From Rivularia sp. T60_A2020_040 (GTDB taxonomy: Bacteria > Cyanobacteriota > Cyanobacteriia > Cyanobacteriales > Nostocaceae), in assembly GCA_015272215.1 (NCBI GenBank), contig JACYMD010000123.1, positions 1-62,238 of the forward strand: 62,238 bases of DNA, given 5' to 3'. This document shows positions 9,197 to 18,007 of this stretch, in pieces (the first letter of the stretch is position 1; every line of letters begins with the position of its first letter). The notes below the pieces were generated by a model. That model was not told where the DNA came from. It did not search any database and saw only the letters and a program-made list of their open reading frames with translations. The position numbers and the translations under genes are program-made.

Positions 9197-9264
9197 TAGT
9201 AGTCTATCCCATTAATTATCATGGGTTGCTTTTTAGTCCATTTGAATGGATTTTTGCTTAAGAG

Positions 9265-9283
9265 CGGGGAATTATATTCCCCG
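9265..9283 (-). terminator. Candidate hairpin after metalloprotease gene
   Basis: A perfect 7-bp stem (CGGGGAA / TTCCCCG) with a 5-base loop begins 5 bases past the stop codon of the minus-strand gene. There is no good U-run after it, so it may stabilise an mRNA end rather than terminate. Confidence 0.4.
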
Positions 9284-9288
9284 ACAAA

Positions 9289-10149
9289 CTACATTTCTAG
9301 ATCATTTTTCCATCCTAAACTAGTAGGTTGTTGATAAATTTTCTTTAATGTATTCACATCTCTAGGAGAAATCAACGGTGGGTTGCTAACTTGAGAAAAG
9401 TATAGAGCGTCACCTTTATCTTTACTGTGTCCCCAAATTCCCAAAGCATGACCGAGTTCGTGACGAGCTGCTGCTACAAGGTATTTACCTGTTTGAGAGG
9501 GACTTAATAATATAGTAAAGTTATGGTATAAAATATTGTCTTTTGTAAAAATTTTATAGCGAGTTTCCGCAGAACGAGCGCGAGGAATGTTGCTTCCATT
9601 TGTAAATTTCAACGGCGGAGATTTTCGCACAATGGTAATATCTGCCGCATCTGGGTTTTCAACTATTGTTAAAGGTAAATAATTATTCCACTCTTCTACT
9701 GCTTGTGAGACAGTATTCACCCATTCTTGGGATTGCTGATTGTTATTTCCGGTTGGTGTTTCTAAATAAACTTTAATTGGAAATTGCCACCAAGTTAAAT
9801 AACCATATTTAGTCGGTTTAATTTCAGTAAAATAATCACCGCTATTTGTCTCGTCTTTCCATTGCATCAAAGTTGATGGTAAAGCATGGGGTTTTTGTGG
9901 TGGGAGAGAAGCAGCTTGAGAAATAGTATCAATAAAAAAGTTTTTTCTGTTAAGAGTTTCCCATTCCCCAACTCCTATTTTTATATCTGTTTGGTATTGC
10001 GGTACTTTTGTCAAGTTAAAATTTGTAAATATAGCATAAACCTGCACGTTAGTTAAAATAACGAGCAGTATTGCGATCGCAAATCCCCAAACTATTTTTA
10101 CTCGTTTAAATAGACTCTTGGGAGTATTGATTTTTCGGTGTTTACTCAT
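9289..10149 (-). CDS. Matrixin-like zinc metalloprotease (M10)
   Basis: The protein (286 residues) has a basic N-terminus and one hydrophobic segment at about 20-40, i.e. a signal peptide or membrane anchor, followed by an extracytoplasmic domain. The zinc signature HELGHALGIWGH lies at residues 230-241 (HExxHxxGxxGH of metzincins), preceded by the strand ADITIV at about 169-174, as in M10/M12 domains. It should be a secreted or anchored peptidase; the substrate is unknown. It starts 2 bp after the secG stop codon, so it is probably co-transcribed with secG. No cysteine-switch propeptide motif is seen. Confidence 0.85.
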   Translation of the reverse strand: MSKHRKINTPKSLFKRVKIVWGFAIAILLVILTNVQVYAIFTNFNLTKVPQYQTDIKIGVGEWETLNRKNFFIDTISQAASLPPQKPHALPSTLMQWKDETNSGDYFTEIKPTKYGYLTWWQFPIKVYLETPTGNNNQQSQEWVNTVSQAVEEWNNYLPLTIVENPDAADITIVRKSPPLKFTNGSNIPRARSAETRYKIFTKDNILYHNFTILLSPSQTGKYLVAAARHELGHALGIWGHSKDKGDALYFSQVSNPPLISPRDVNTLKKIYQQPTSLGWKNDLEM

Positions 10150-10151
10150 TC

Positions 10152-10385
10152 CTAATTAGGAAGCCAACCAGCACTTAAAACCACAGTCAAGCCGAGAAAA
10201 ATTACCGTTAAAGTCCAAGTAACACGATTTAAAGTATTTTCAGCGCTCTTGGTACTGCTAAAAAGTTGTGCTTGTCCACCGATAGCTCCAATTCCATCAC
10301 CTTTAGGACTGTGCAGTAATACTAAAATTATTAAACCAATCGCAGAAAATGCCCAGATGCCTTGTATTACATTTGAAAGAGTCAT
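10152..10385 (-). CDS. secG: Preprotein translocase subunit SecG
   Basis: SecG is the small third subunit of the SecYEG channel and stimulates SecA-driven export. The 77-residue protein has two membrane spans (about 6-24 and 55-72) separated by the conserved loop LLHSPKGDGIGAIGGQAQLF. It lies downstream of gpmI, an order I recall from other cyanobacteria, and directly upstream of an exported metalloprotease gene. Confidence 0.95.
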   Translation of the reverse strand: MTLSNVIQGIWAFSAIGLIILVLLHSPKGDGIGAIGGQAQLFSSTKSAENTLNRVTWTLTVIFLGLTVVLSAGWLPN

Positions 10386-10491
10386 GGTTAATTAAGTTGA
10401 TAGTAGTTAGTTGTTGATGGTTAGTTGTGGGTGTTTAAAATTTTAGTTATGAAGAATAAAATTTAACAACCAGCAACTAACAAATTTTAAC

Positions 10492-12099
10492 TTAATTTTT
10501 CTGCATCACCAAGTTCATGGGAGAACGAGTTGATTTGATATCATACTCTGCTGGCTGAAAAAGAGATTTTCCAGTCATTTCTGGTGGCTGAGGAAGCTGT
10601 AAAATTTCCAAAATACTCGGAGCAATATCGGCTAACTTACCATCGCTTCTTAAGACAACATTGGTAGCGTGTCCGGGAATTCTGACTCTCTCTCCTTCGA
10701 CTAAAATCAAAGGAACTGGATTTGTAGTATGAGCCGTCCAGGGATTTCCCGTTTCATCTATCATATACTCAGCATTGCCGTGATCGGCTGTAATTATAGC
10801 CGTACCTCCAACTTTGCAGATTCCTTCTAACAACCGTCCTAAACATTTATCTACGACTTGTAAAGCTTGGACAGTAGCTTCGATGTTACCTGTATGTCCA
10901 ACCATATCTGGATTAGCGTAATTAACTACTATTAAGGAATAGATTTCCTTGTTAATGGCTTTTAAAACGACATCGGTAACAGCTTCTGCTGACATCATCG
11001 GGGCTTGATCGTAGGTAGCTACCATGGGAGAACTTATCAGTTCTCTATCTTCTCCTGCAAAAGGTTCTTCCAAACCTCCATTAAAAAAGTAGGTAACGTG
11101 AGCATATTTTTCAGTTTCAGCAGTCCGAAACTGGTTTAAACCATGGCTCGCAATTACTTCACCGAGAATATTGTCGAGATTCTGGGGTTTAAATGCTACC
11201 TCTACTGCTAAATCTTGCTCGTATTGGGTAAAAGTAACAAAAGATAGGGGTTTAATTTGCTGTCTTTCAAAGCCGTCAAAATCTGGCTTGACAAAAGCTT
11301 GAGTTAATTGTCTAGCTCTATCGGGACGGAAGTTGAAAAATATCACCCCGTCTCCTGATTCTACCGCTCCTGGAGCAATTCTTACAGGAACAATAAATTC
11401 ATCTGTTATTCCTTCTGCATAGGATTTATCTACTACTTCTAGAGCAGAACAGTTAATGCTTAAATCGTCTTGCGTCATTACCTGGTAAGCGCTTTCGATC
11501 CGATTCCAGCGTTTATCTCTATCCATTGCATAGTAGCGTCCGCTGACAGTTACAATGCGTCCAACTCCTATGCGATCTATATAATCTTGAATAAGTCCAA
11601 TTGATTCTACAGCTTCACTGGGTTTAGTATCGCGTCCGTCAGTGATTGCATGGATACAAATGTCCGAAATTCCTTGAGCCTTGGCTAAATCTAGCAATCC
11701 AAATAGATGGCTTAAGTGGGAATGTACACCCCCTTCAGAACAAAGCCCTACTAAATGCAGCTTACTCTGACGACTTTGCACTTCTTGACAAACTTTTACC
11801 AGCGCTGGATTTTGATTTATCGAACCATCTTCTACAGCATCGGAAATTCGTACCAATTCTTGCGGTACGACTCTTCCAGCACCTATATTTAAATGTCCTA
11901 CCTCTGAGTTGCCCATTTGCCCTTCTGGCAAGCCCACCGCTTTTCCGGAGGTATTTATCAACGTGTTTGGATAAGCCTTCAATAAGCTATGCATAACGGG
12001 TGTTGAAGAGGCGGCAACAGCGTTTCCTTTGGTCTCCTCGCAGTAACCCCATCCATCCAATATTACCAGCACCACGGGAGAAACAGGTGCTTTTATCAT
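10492..12099 (-). CDS. gpmI: 2,3-bisphosphoglycerate-independent phosphoglycerate mutase
   Basis: GpmI interconverts 3- and 2-phosphoglycerate in glycolysis and in carbon flow from the Calvin cycle. It is a manganese enzyme of the alkaline phosphatase superfamily. From the chosen ATG, Asp15 (VILDGWG) is a metal ligand and Ser65 (GQMGNSEVGH) is the phospho-acceptor; DGRDT and TADHGNAE supply further metal and substrate contacts. The reading frame is open to 12177, but the ATG at 12099 is preferred: the protein then begins MIKAPVSPVVLVILDGWG like its relatives, has about 535 residues, and has AAAGGG upstream. It is followed by secG. Confidence 0.95.
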   Translation of the reverse strand: MIKAPVSPVVLVILDGWGYCEETKGNAVAASSTPVMHSLLKAYPNTLINTSGKAVGLPEGQMGNSEVGHLNIGAGRVVPQELVRISDAVEDGSINQNPALVKVCQEVQSRQSKLHLVGLCSEGGVHSHLSHLFGLLDLAKAQGISDICIHAITDGRDTKPSEAVESIGLIQDYIDRIGVGRIVTVSGRYYAMDRDKRWNRIESAYQVMTQDDLSINCSALEVVDKSYAEGITDEFIVPVRIAPGAVESGDGVIFFNFRPDRARQLTQAFVKPDFDGFERQQIKPLSFVTFTQYEQDLAVEVAFKPQNLDNILGEVIASHGLNQFRTAETEKYAHVTYFFNGGLEEPFAGEDRELISSPMVATYDQAPMMSAEAVTDVVLKAINKEIYSLIVVNYANPDMVGHTGNIEATVQALQVVDKCLGRLLEGICKVGGTAIITADHGNAEYMIDETGNPWTAHTTNPVPLILVEGERVRIPGHATNVVLRSDGKLADIAPSILEILQLPQPPEMTGKSLFQPAEYDIKSTRSPMNLVMQKN

Positions 12100-12213
12100 A
12101 ACAAATTTGCCCTTTACTTTTCGTAATATCCGAATAATACCATTCACACTCACAACTGCAAGTGCATTTTTGCTCATTTATGCTGATTATTTGCGTATTA
12201 AATTATTTTATGG

Positions 12214-12248
12214 AATGGGTAATGGGTAATGGGTAATGGGTAATGGTT
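12214..12248. repeat. Heptamer tandem array (AATGGGT)n
   Basis: Five 7-bp units of AATGGGT, the last one diverged, lie upstream of gpmI. Confidence 0.88.
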
Positions 12249-12310
12249 GATATATATTAGGGAACTCTTATTTTTTTGCTGCTTTTTTACACTAAAATAA
12301 ATTTTCAATA

Positions 12311-12345
12311 TAATTCATAATTCATAATTCATAATTCATAATTAT
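12311..12345. repeat. Heptamer tandem array (TAATTCA)n
   Basis: Five 7-bp units of TAATTCA, the last one diverged, lie in the same spacer as the AATGGGT array. They are followed by ATAAGACTTACGCAAAAGTG (12343-12362), a motif that looks like a dispersed cyanobacterial repeat, and at 12488-12510 by three ATTACCA units. Confidence 0.85.
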
Positions 12346-12517
12346 AAGACTTACGCAAAAGTGACTAAATTGCCTCATTATGGGCGAAGCGGCGTAATCA
12401 AGTCAGTGACAATCTAATTCATAATTATAAATCAGATTGCCTTTACTGATTGCAATGGAGATTTCGCTGTACCTGTTCCCCCGCTCCCAATTACCAATTA
12501 CCAATTACCTTTTAAAT

Positions 12518-14212
12518 TCATTTACGTTTAGCTGCTGATTTTTTTTGTTTTTCAGCTTTTTTAGCAGCTTTTTCCGCCTCAATTGCAACTAATTTTGCTT
12601 GTTCTTTTTCTTCTGCAATTTTATCTAAATAATAGTGATAATCTCCTAGATAAACTCGGAATTCACCATCGCGAATTTCAACGATTTTATTCGCTACTTG
12701 GGAAATAAAATATCGGTCGTGAGAAACAATTATGACGCTACCATCATAATTTTGTAAAGCTTCTTCAAGCATTTCTTTAGCTGGAATATCCAAGTGGTTT
12801 GTTGGCTCATCTAAAATCAATAAATTCGCCTGACGTAATAACATTTTTGCTAATGCTAAACGTGCTTTTTCTCCACCACTCAAAGCAGCTACGTTTTTAA
12901 ATACTGTATCACCGCTAAACAGAAATTGTCCCAATAAAGTGCGTACTTCTTCGTTTTTCCAGTCGGGAACTTCATCATGGATAGTTTCCATGACAGTTTT
13001 ATTTAAATCTAAGGCTTCGGCTTGGTTTTGTTCAAAGTAATTGGGTATAACGTTGTGTTCACCTAATTTTACCTCACCTTCTGTGGGTTTTTCCATGCCC
13101 ATCATTAAACGCAGTAATGTCGATTTACCCGCGCCATTTGGACCTAAGAAAGCAATTCTATCCCCTCTTTCAATTAATAAATTAGCCGATAAAAATAAGA
13201 TTTTATCGTCATAAATATGAGTTAAATTTTTAATTTCTACTACTTCCCTTCCGCTGCGGGGTGCTGGGGGAAATTGAAATCTTAAGGTTCTAACTCCAGC
13301 AATTGGTGCTTCAATTCTTTCGATTTTATCAAGTTGTTTTTCCCGGCTTTTCGCTTGGGTACTGCGAGTAGCACTAGCCCGGAATTTCTCTACAAAGGCT
13401 TGTTGTTTATCTAATTCTTTTTGTTGACGTTCGTATGCACTTAATTGTGCTGTTTGACTTTCAGCTTTTTGTTGTAGATATAAAGAATAATTACCAAGAT
13501 AAGTTGTAGAAACACCTCGTTCGGTTTCGACAATTTGATTACAAAGTCGATCCAGAAATTCTCGGTCATGAGAAACTATGACCATTGGAGTATTCAAACC
13601 TTTGAGGTAAGTTTCCAACCATTCAATGGTTTCTAAATCTAAATGGTTTGTCGGTTCGTCTAATAGTAATAAATCGGGTTTTTGTAACAAAATTTTACCT
13701 AAACCCATCCGCATCTGCCAACCACCACTAAAAGAACTTACCAGGCGATCGCCATCTTCTTGCTCGAATCCCATTTCTGGTAAAATCTTGCCGATGCGGG
13801 CTTCTAAACCGTATCCGTCTAAGGCTTCAAACTGCCTTTGCAATTTATCTAATTTATCAATTAATTTATCAAGTTGATCGGGATCGGCGCTTTCCATATC
13901 TCGCTGTACCTGCGCCAAAGCTAATTGTACTGCGTTTGCTTGTTCAAATACCGTCCAAAATTCTTCGCTGACGGTGCGAGTCGGATCTACTTCAAATTCT
14001 TGGTTGAGATGAGCTATATGCAGGCTATTGGGACGGATAATTTCTCCCGATGTCGGTTCCATTTCCCCAATAATGATTTTCAATTGGGTAGACTTCCCTG
14101 CACCATTTACACCAACTAAACCAATGCGATCGCCAACTTTTACTTCCCAGTTGACATCCTTGAGAACTTCGCCTGTAGGATAAATTTTACTGATATGTTC
14201 TAGTCGTAGCAT
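12518..14212 (-). CDS. ABC-F family ATPase
   Basis: This soluble protein has two tandem ABC domains and no membrane segment, the ABC-F type that acts on the ribosome (EttA/Uup-like) rather than in transport. The first domain has Walker A GVNGAGKS (34-41), signature FSGGW and Walker B LLLLDEPTNHLD. The second has GPNGAGKS, LSGGEKARLALAK and LLILDEPTNHLD. Between them is the charged linker expected for a P-site tRNA interaction motif, and the C-terminus is a Lys/Ala/Glu-rich tail. The start at 14212 is chosen because MLRLEHISKIYP is the normal family start and GGAG lies 7 bp upstream; an ATG at 14284 would add 24 unlikely residues. Assignment to one ABC-F subgroup is not possible here. Confidence 0.92.
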   Translation of the reverse strand: MLRLEHISKIYPTGEVLKDVNWEVKVGDRIGLVGVNGAGKSTQLKIIIGEMEPTSGEIIRPNSLHIAHLNQEFEVDPTRTVSEEFWTVFEQANAVQLALAQVQRDMESADPDQLDKLIDKLDKLQRQFEALDGYGLEARIGKILPEMGFEQEDGDRLVSSFSGGWQMRMGLGKILLQKPDLLLLDEPTNHLDLETIEWLETYLKGLNTPMVIVSHDREFLDRLCNQIVETERGVSTTYLGNYSLYLQQKAESQTAQLSAYERQQKELDKQQAFVEKFRASATRSTQAKSREKQLDKIERIEAPIAGVRTLRFQFPPAPRSGREVVEIKNLTHIYDDKILFLSANLLIERGDRIAFLGPNGAGKSTLLRLMMGMEKPTEGEVKLGEHNVIPNYFEQNQAEALDLNKTVMETIHDEVPDWKNEEVRTLLGQFLFSGDTVFKNVAALSGGEKARLALAKMLLRQANLLILDEPTNHLDIPAKEMLEEALQNYDGSVIIVSHDRYFISQVANKIVEIRDGEFRVYLGDYHYYLDKIAEEKEQAKLVAIEAEKAAKKAEKQKKSAAKRK

Positions 14213-14437
14213 CAAGAATCTCCAAGGTAAGGGATGTTTACAGCAAGGGAACGCGCCGCTGTCCTTTGTGTCCAATCTTAACAAAATTTAACTACAAAGT
14301 TTGTGTTGGAATTATTGGAGATAAAGAATTTTTTTTTCAGGTCAAAGGTCTGAGGTTTAAGATGCTGAAGAAAGTATTGTTAGTTTGGGAATTTCTGATA
14401 AATTTGCTCAAAGCTCGCTGCAATTCACGCTGAAGAT

Positions 14438-14806
14438 TTATTTAGAAGTTGCTTTCTGCTGATTTCCTGATAATTCCGGTGCCGCAGCTAATCTAGCTGC
14501 ACCCGCTTGAACTACTTGAGCAACTTCTGATAAAGGCATATTATTTATTTGCCTTAAAACCATACTTAAGTCGGAAATCTCTGGTAATGGCTTTCCTTTT
14601 ACACAATATAATAATTCTTGCAACGTATACCCGGCTCTAGTGGCAATTTGATCCAAGTTTTCTGTGTCTGGAGTTTTCACTCCTTTTTCCCACATCTGAA
14701 CTGCTGTTGCCGAAACCCCTAATTCTATACCAAAAGCACGCTGAGTCATTGAACCCCGCGCTAATTTGATGATTTCTATCAGTTTTTGTCTACTTTGTGT
14801 ATCCAC
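14438..14806 (-). CDS. XRE-family helix-turn-helix regulator
   Basis: The protein has 122 residues with a Cro/CI-type helix-turn-helix at about 8-65 (MTQRAFGIELGVSATAVQMWEKG... as the two helices and turn), and an Ala-rich C-terminal helix. It is a DNA-binding regulator with no effector domain. It is divergent from the unknown gene at 15021, and the 214-bp AT-rich gap would hold both promoters, so it may control itself and that neighbour. No phage genes are nearby. Confidence 0.85.
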   Translation of the reverse strand: MDTQSRQKLIEIIKLARGSMTQRAFGIELGVSATAVQMWEKGVKTPDTENLDQIATRAGYTLQELLYCVKGKPLPEISDLSMVLRQINNMPLSEVAQVVQAGAARLAAAPELSGNQQKATSK

Positions 14807-15020
14807 GTTTCAAGACTAGCTACTCAATTACATTAATTAAAAATTTGTGTTTTGCCGATTCTATACTACAAAATTTAATTTTCTCTTGACAGAGGTTTCT
14901 TTTTATTATAATCTAACTGTAGTATTTTAAGTGTGACTTTAGTACAAGTAAATTAATTATTTTTTCATCTACTACCTGAATTTCAAAAAACTATTGATCA
15001 GTTGTTATAAGGGGTGCATC

Positions 15021-15494
15021 ATGTGGAGCAAAAAAAATAGAAAGAACTTACGCCGTTGTAGAGGCAAAAACTTAATTACATCTAATAAAATTGAACCAGA
15101 GTTTTGGAGCGTTTCGTCAAAAGAGGTGAAAGTTGTTCTCAAAGCTGCTGGTTGTAGTGTAAAAGCAATTAAGAAAATTCGTTTACTCAAATATCAGGCT
15201 TGTATTTCTTATTGGAACCATAAAGGTGGTGTTTGTAGCGGATTCTTTAGCTATCGACTTTTCCCGACTTGGCAAAAAGAAGTAGAGCGATTAATTGAAG
15301 ATTGCTCGGACTTCAAAGACTTGCAGTTATTAAATCATCTTATAAAACGCGAATTTATTTATTTTTACTATCAGACTGAGATGGAAGATGCAATACATGA
15401 TGCATTGCAAAACCGCTTGTGTGTGTTAAAAGCTATGGCACGACAAGCGGTTTCTGATGATTTAGGAATGGCTATTGAGTGGGAATATTTTTAG
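15021..15494 (+). CDS. Hypothetical protein
   Basis: I do not recognise this protein. It has about 157 residues, a very basic N-terminus (WSKKNRKNLRRCRGKN), several Cys residues and many aromatics, with no membrane segment or signal peptide. The ATG at 15021 is chosen because AAGGGG lies six bases upstream (15009-15014); the in-frame TTG at 14994 lacks a ribosome binding site. It is convergent with prfA and divergent from the XRE regulator, which suggests a regulator-target pair. The basic N-terminus could bind nucleic acid, but this is speculation. Confidence 0.65.
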   Translation: MWSKKNRKNLRRCRGKNLITSNKIEPEFWSVSSKEVKVVLKAAGCSVKAIKKIRLLKYQACISYWNHKGGVCSGFFSYRLFPTWQKEVERLIEDCSDFKDLQLLNHLIKREFIYFYYQTEMEDAIHDALQNRLCVLKAMARQAVSDDLGMAIEWEYF

Positions 15495-15547
15495 GTTTAA
15501 TTTTTGTATATAAAACTAACTAAATTCCCTACTCTGTGGTATTGAGA

Positions 15548-16645
15548 TTAATTTGTAACTGAAGCAGCAAGTTGCGCTAAACGTTCTTGTTGATCTTGAG
15601 ATATACAAGCTTGCATGATTGGGTCTAAATCGCCTTCTAAGACTGGGTTGAGTGAATAGTTTTCACCAAGACGGTGGTCAGTAGCGCGGTTGTCTTTATA
15701 GTTGTAAGTACGAATTTTCTCAGAACGCGAACCAGTACCAACTTGCGAACGACGTAAATCTGTGACTGCTTCTTGTTGTTCGCGAAGTTTCATTTCATAC
15801 AATTTAGCACGGAGAATCTGTAATGCCCGTTCTTTATTTTTCAACTGGCTACGTTCTTCGGTGCAGAAAATTCTAATACCCGTAGGTTTATGATAAAGGT
15901 CTGCGGCAGTCTCAACTTTGTTGACATTTTGTCCGCCAGCACCTCCGGAACGAGCTGTAGACATTTCAATGTCTTTGGGATCGATCTGAACTTCTACTTC
16001 ATTGACTTCTGGCATTACTGCGACAGTGGCAGTAGAAGTATGAACTCGTCCTCCAGCCTCCGTCACTGGTACCCGCTGTACACGATGCACTCCAGCTTCA
16101 AATTTGAGCTTACTATAAACGCGATCGCCTTTAATTTCTAGAACCGCTTCTTTAAAGCCGCCCATTTCTGCTAAAGACTCGCTGATCAGCTTGACATTCC
16201 AGCCTTGAGTTTCTGCATAGCGAGAATACATACGCACCAAATCACCAGCCCAGATGCTTGCTTCATCACCACCCGTACCGGCACGAATTTCCAACATGAT
16301 ATTTTTTTCATCATTGGGATCGCGGGGTAAAAGTAGTACTTTTAAACGAGTTTCAAGTTCTTCTATTTTCCGATCGAGTTCTTTGACTTCCAAAGCTGCC
16401 ATTTCATGCAACTCTGAGTCTCCTTGAGATTCTTTGGCAATTTGACGCGCCCCAATTAATTCTTCTTGGGCAGTTTTCCAAGTTTCATAGGTATTAACCA
16501 CCTCTTCTAACCCAGAACGCGCTTTTGCTACTTCCTGATATTCATCTGGATTTGAAGCGATATCGGGATCAGCTAAGCGACGAGTTAGTTCATTAAAAGT
16601 TTGTTCGACGGATTTTAGTTTCTCCAGCAAATATTGTTCAGCCAT
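15548..16645 (-). CDS. prfA: Peptide chain release factor 1
   Basis: RF1 reads UAA and UAG and triggers peptidyl-tRNA hydrolysis. The PxT codon-recognition motif is PVT (193-195), and the catalytic GGQ lies at 237-239 in [16 protein letters not shown]. At 365 residues it is of standard length. It is the last gene of the minus-strand ribosomal cluster but lies behind an intrinsic terminator after rpmE, so it is either transcribed by readthrough or from its own promoter. Confidence 0.97.
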   Translation of the reverse strand: MAEQYLLEKLKSVEQTFNELTRRLADPDIASNPDEYQEVAKARSGLEEVVNTYETWKTAQEELIGARQIAKESQGDSELHEMAALEVKELDRKIEELETRLKVLLLPRDPNDEKNIMLEIRAGTGGDEASIWAGDLVRMYSRYAETQGWNVKLISESLAEMGGFKEAVLEIKGDRVYSKLKFEAGVHRVQRVPVTEAGGRVHTSTATVAVMPEVNEVEVQIDPKDIEMSTARSGGAGGQNVNKVETAADLYHKPTGIRIFCTEERSQLKNKERALQILRAKLYEMKLREQQEAVTDLRRSQVGTGSRSEKIRTYNYKDNRATDHRLGENYSLNPVLEGDLDPIMQACISQDQQERLAQLAASVTN

Positions 16646-16690
16646 GATGGTGCAACGCTCCTTAAAAAAATAGTTATCCAGGCTTATACT

Positions 16691-16718
16691 AAAAAACCGA
16701 CTCAGTTAAGCTGAGTCG
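16691..16718 (-). terminator. Intrinsic terminator after rpmE
   Basis: On the minus strand an 8-bp perfect stem, CGACTCAG / CTGAGTCG, with a 5-base loop is followed by GGTTTTTT. It begins 25 bp beyond the rpmE stop codon and is the clearest terminator in the window, marking the likely end of the ribosomal superoperon. Confidence 0.85.
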
Positions 16719-16742
16719 TTGATTGCAGCATTTGCCTGGTTG

Positions 16743-16991
16743 CTATTTCTTGTCGTCGTCGCTTTTGTCTTTCTTATTTTGACTGTCATACATACCGTAT
16801 TTACGCAGGAAGCGTTCTACGCGACCTTCGGTATCAATAATCTTCTGATTACCTGTATAAAAGGGGTGATTTCCAGACCAAACATCGACGTGTAATTCGG
16901 GTTTAGTAGAGCCAACAGTCATGACAACTTGACCGTTACAGTAAACTTTGGCTTCTGGATACCACTCTGGATGAATCTCTGGTTTTGCCAT
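16743..16991 (-). CDS. rpmE: 50S ribosomal protein L31
   Basis: This bacterial L31 has 82 residues with the conserved HVDVWSGNHPFYTG core. The zinc-binding cysteine set of C+ type L31 is missing: only one Cys (in VYCNG) is seen, so this is a zinc-independent C- form. The C-terminus ends in an acidic/basic tail (NKKDKSDDDKK). It is the last gene before the terminator. Confidence 0.96.
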   Translation of the reverse strand: MAKPEIHPEWYPEAKVYCNGQVVMTVGSTKPELHVDVWSGNHPFYTGNQKIIDTEGRVERFLRKYGMYDSQNKKDKSDDDKK

Positions 16992-17081
16992 TTTCTTCTT
17001 CGTGGTGAATCGTGGTGAATGTATAACAATTATGACGTACTTAACTCCAAGTTTTCAATATAAATGCAAGCAGTTTATATA

Positions 17082-17498
17082 TTAACGTTTGGAGTACTGA
17101 GGTGCTTTACGAGCTTTATGTAAACCGTATTTTTTACGTTCTTTGGCTCTGGGGTCACGGGTAAGGTAGCCTTCGGTTTTCAACGGTGAGCGATTATCCG
17201 GGTCGAGTTGACACAAAGCCCGAGCAACTCCTAAACGCACTGCATCAGACTGTCCTGTCAAACCACCACCATTCGCTTTGACTAAAATGTCGTATTCGTT
17301 TTCTAATCCCAAGGTTTCTAGAGGCGCTTTAATTCCTCCAATATAGTTGGGGTTAAATTGGAAATACAAATCTCCTTCTTTACCGTTAACGGTTAATTTT
17401 CCGTTACCTGGAACAAGACGTACTCTTGCCACTGAGGATTTACGACGACCAGTACCCCAGTAAACGGCACGACCGCTGTTAGTATCTGTTGCTTGCAT
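17082..17498 (-). CDS. rpsI: 30S ribosomal protein S9
   Basis: S9 has 138 residues. Its C-terminal tail ends [12 protein letters not shown], whose last Lys-Arg reaches the P-site tRNA anticodon stem. The N-terminal [14 protein letters not shown] is diagnostic. It overlaps the rplM stop codon by one base, indicating translational coupling. Confidence 0.97.
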   Translation of the reverse strand: MQATDTNSGRAVYWGTGRRKSSVARVRLVPGNGKLTVNGKEGDLYFQFNPNYIGGIKAPLETLGLENEYDILVKANGGGLTGQSDAVRLGVARALCQLDPDNRSPLKTEGYLTRDPRAKERKKYGLHKARKAPQYSKR

Positions 17499-17953
17499 TA
17501 ATTTTGTTCTCCTGGAATTGTGTTAATTTTAAGTTCTTTGGGCTGTTGAGCTGCATGAGGATGAACAGGTCCGGCATAGACTTTTAGCTTTGTAAATAAC
17601 TGTCGTCCCAAGCTATTTTTAGGCAGCATACCTTTCACAGCTTTTTCGATGATCCGTTCTGGTAAACGTGCTTGTAGATGTTCAAAGGTTTCTGTCTTCA
17701 TTCCACCAGGACGACCGGAGTGGCGACGATAAAGCTTTTGGGAGCTTTTCTTCCCAGTTACTACAATTTTTTCCGCATTGACGACAACAACAAAATCCCC
17801 TGCATCCATATAAGGAGTGAAGTGCGGTTTATTTTTACCGCGTAAAATCATCGCGATTTGAGTAGCTAAACGACCGAGACGTTGGTCGGCCGCATCTACT
17901 ATATACCAATCACGCTGGACGGTTTCTTGGGTGGGAAGGTATGTTTTGTTCAT
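17498..17953 (-). CDS. rplM: 50S ribosomal protein L13
   Basis: L13 has 151 residues, with the conserved [12 protein letters not shown] and [21 protein letters not shown] segments. It is an early-assembling 23S rRNA binder. It is paired with rpsI, as in nearly all bacteria, and follows truA by 54 bp. Confidence 0.97.
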   Translation of the reverse strand: MNKTYLPTQETVQRDWYIVDAADQRLGRLATQIAMILRGKNKPHFTPYMDAGDFVVVVNAEKIVVTGKKSSQKLYRRHSGRPGGMKTETFEHLQARLPERIIEKAVKGMLPKNSLGRQLFTKLKVYAGPVHPHAAQQPKELKINTIPGEQN

Positions 17954-18007
17954 TACTTTGCAATTTTTTTGATTGTTAATTTTTGTTTTTCATTTATATA
18001 TACATTC

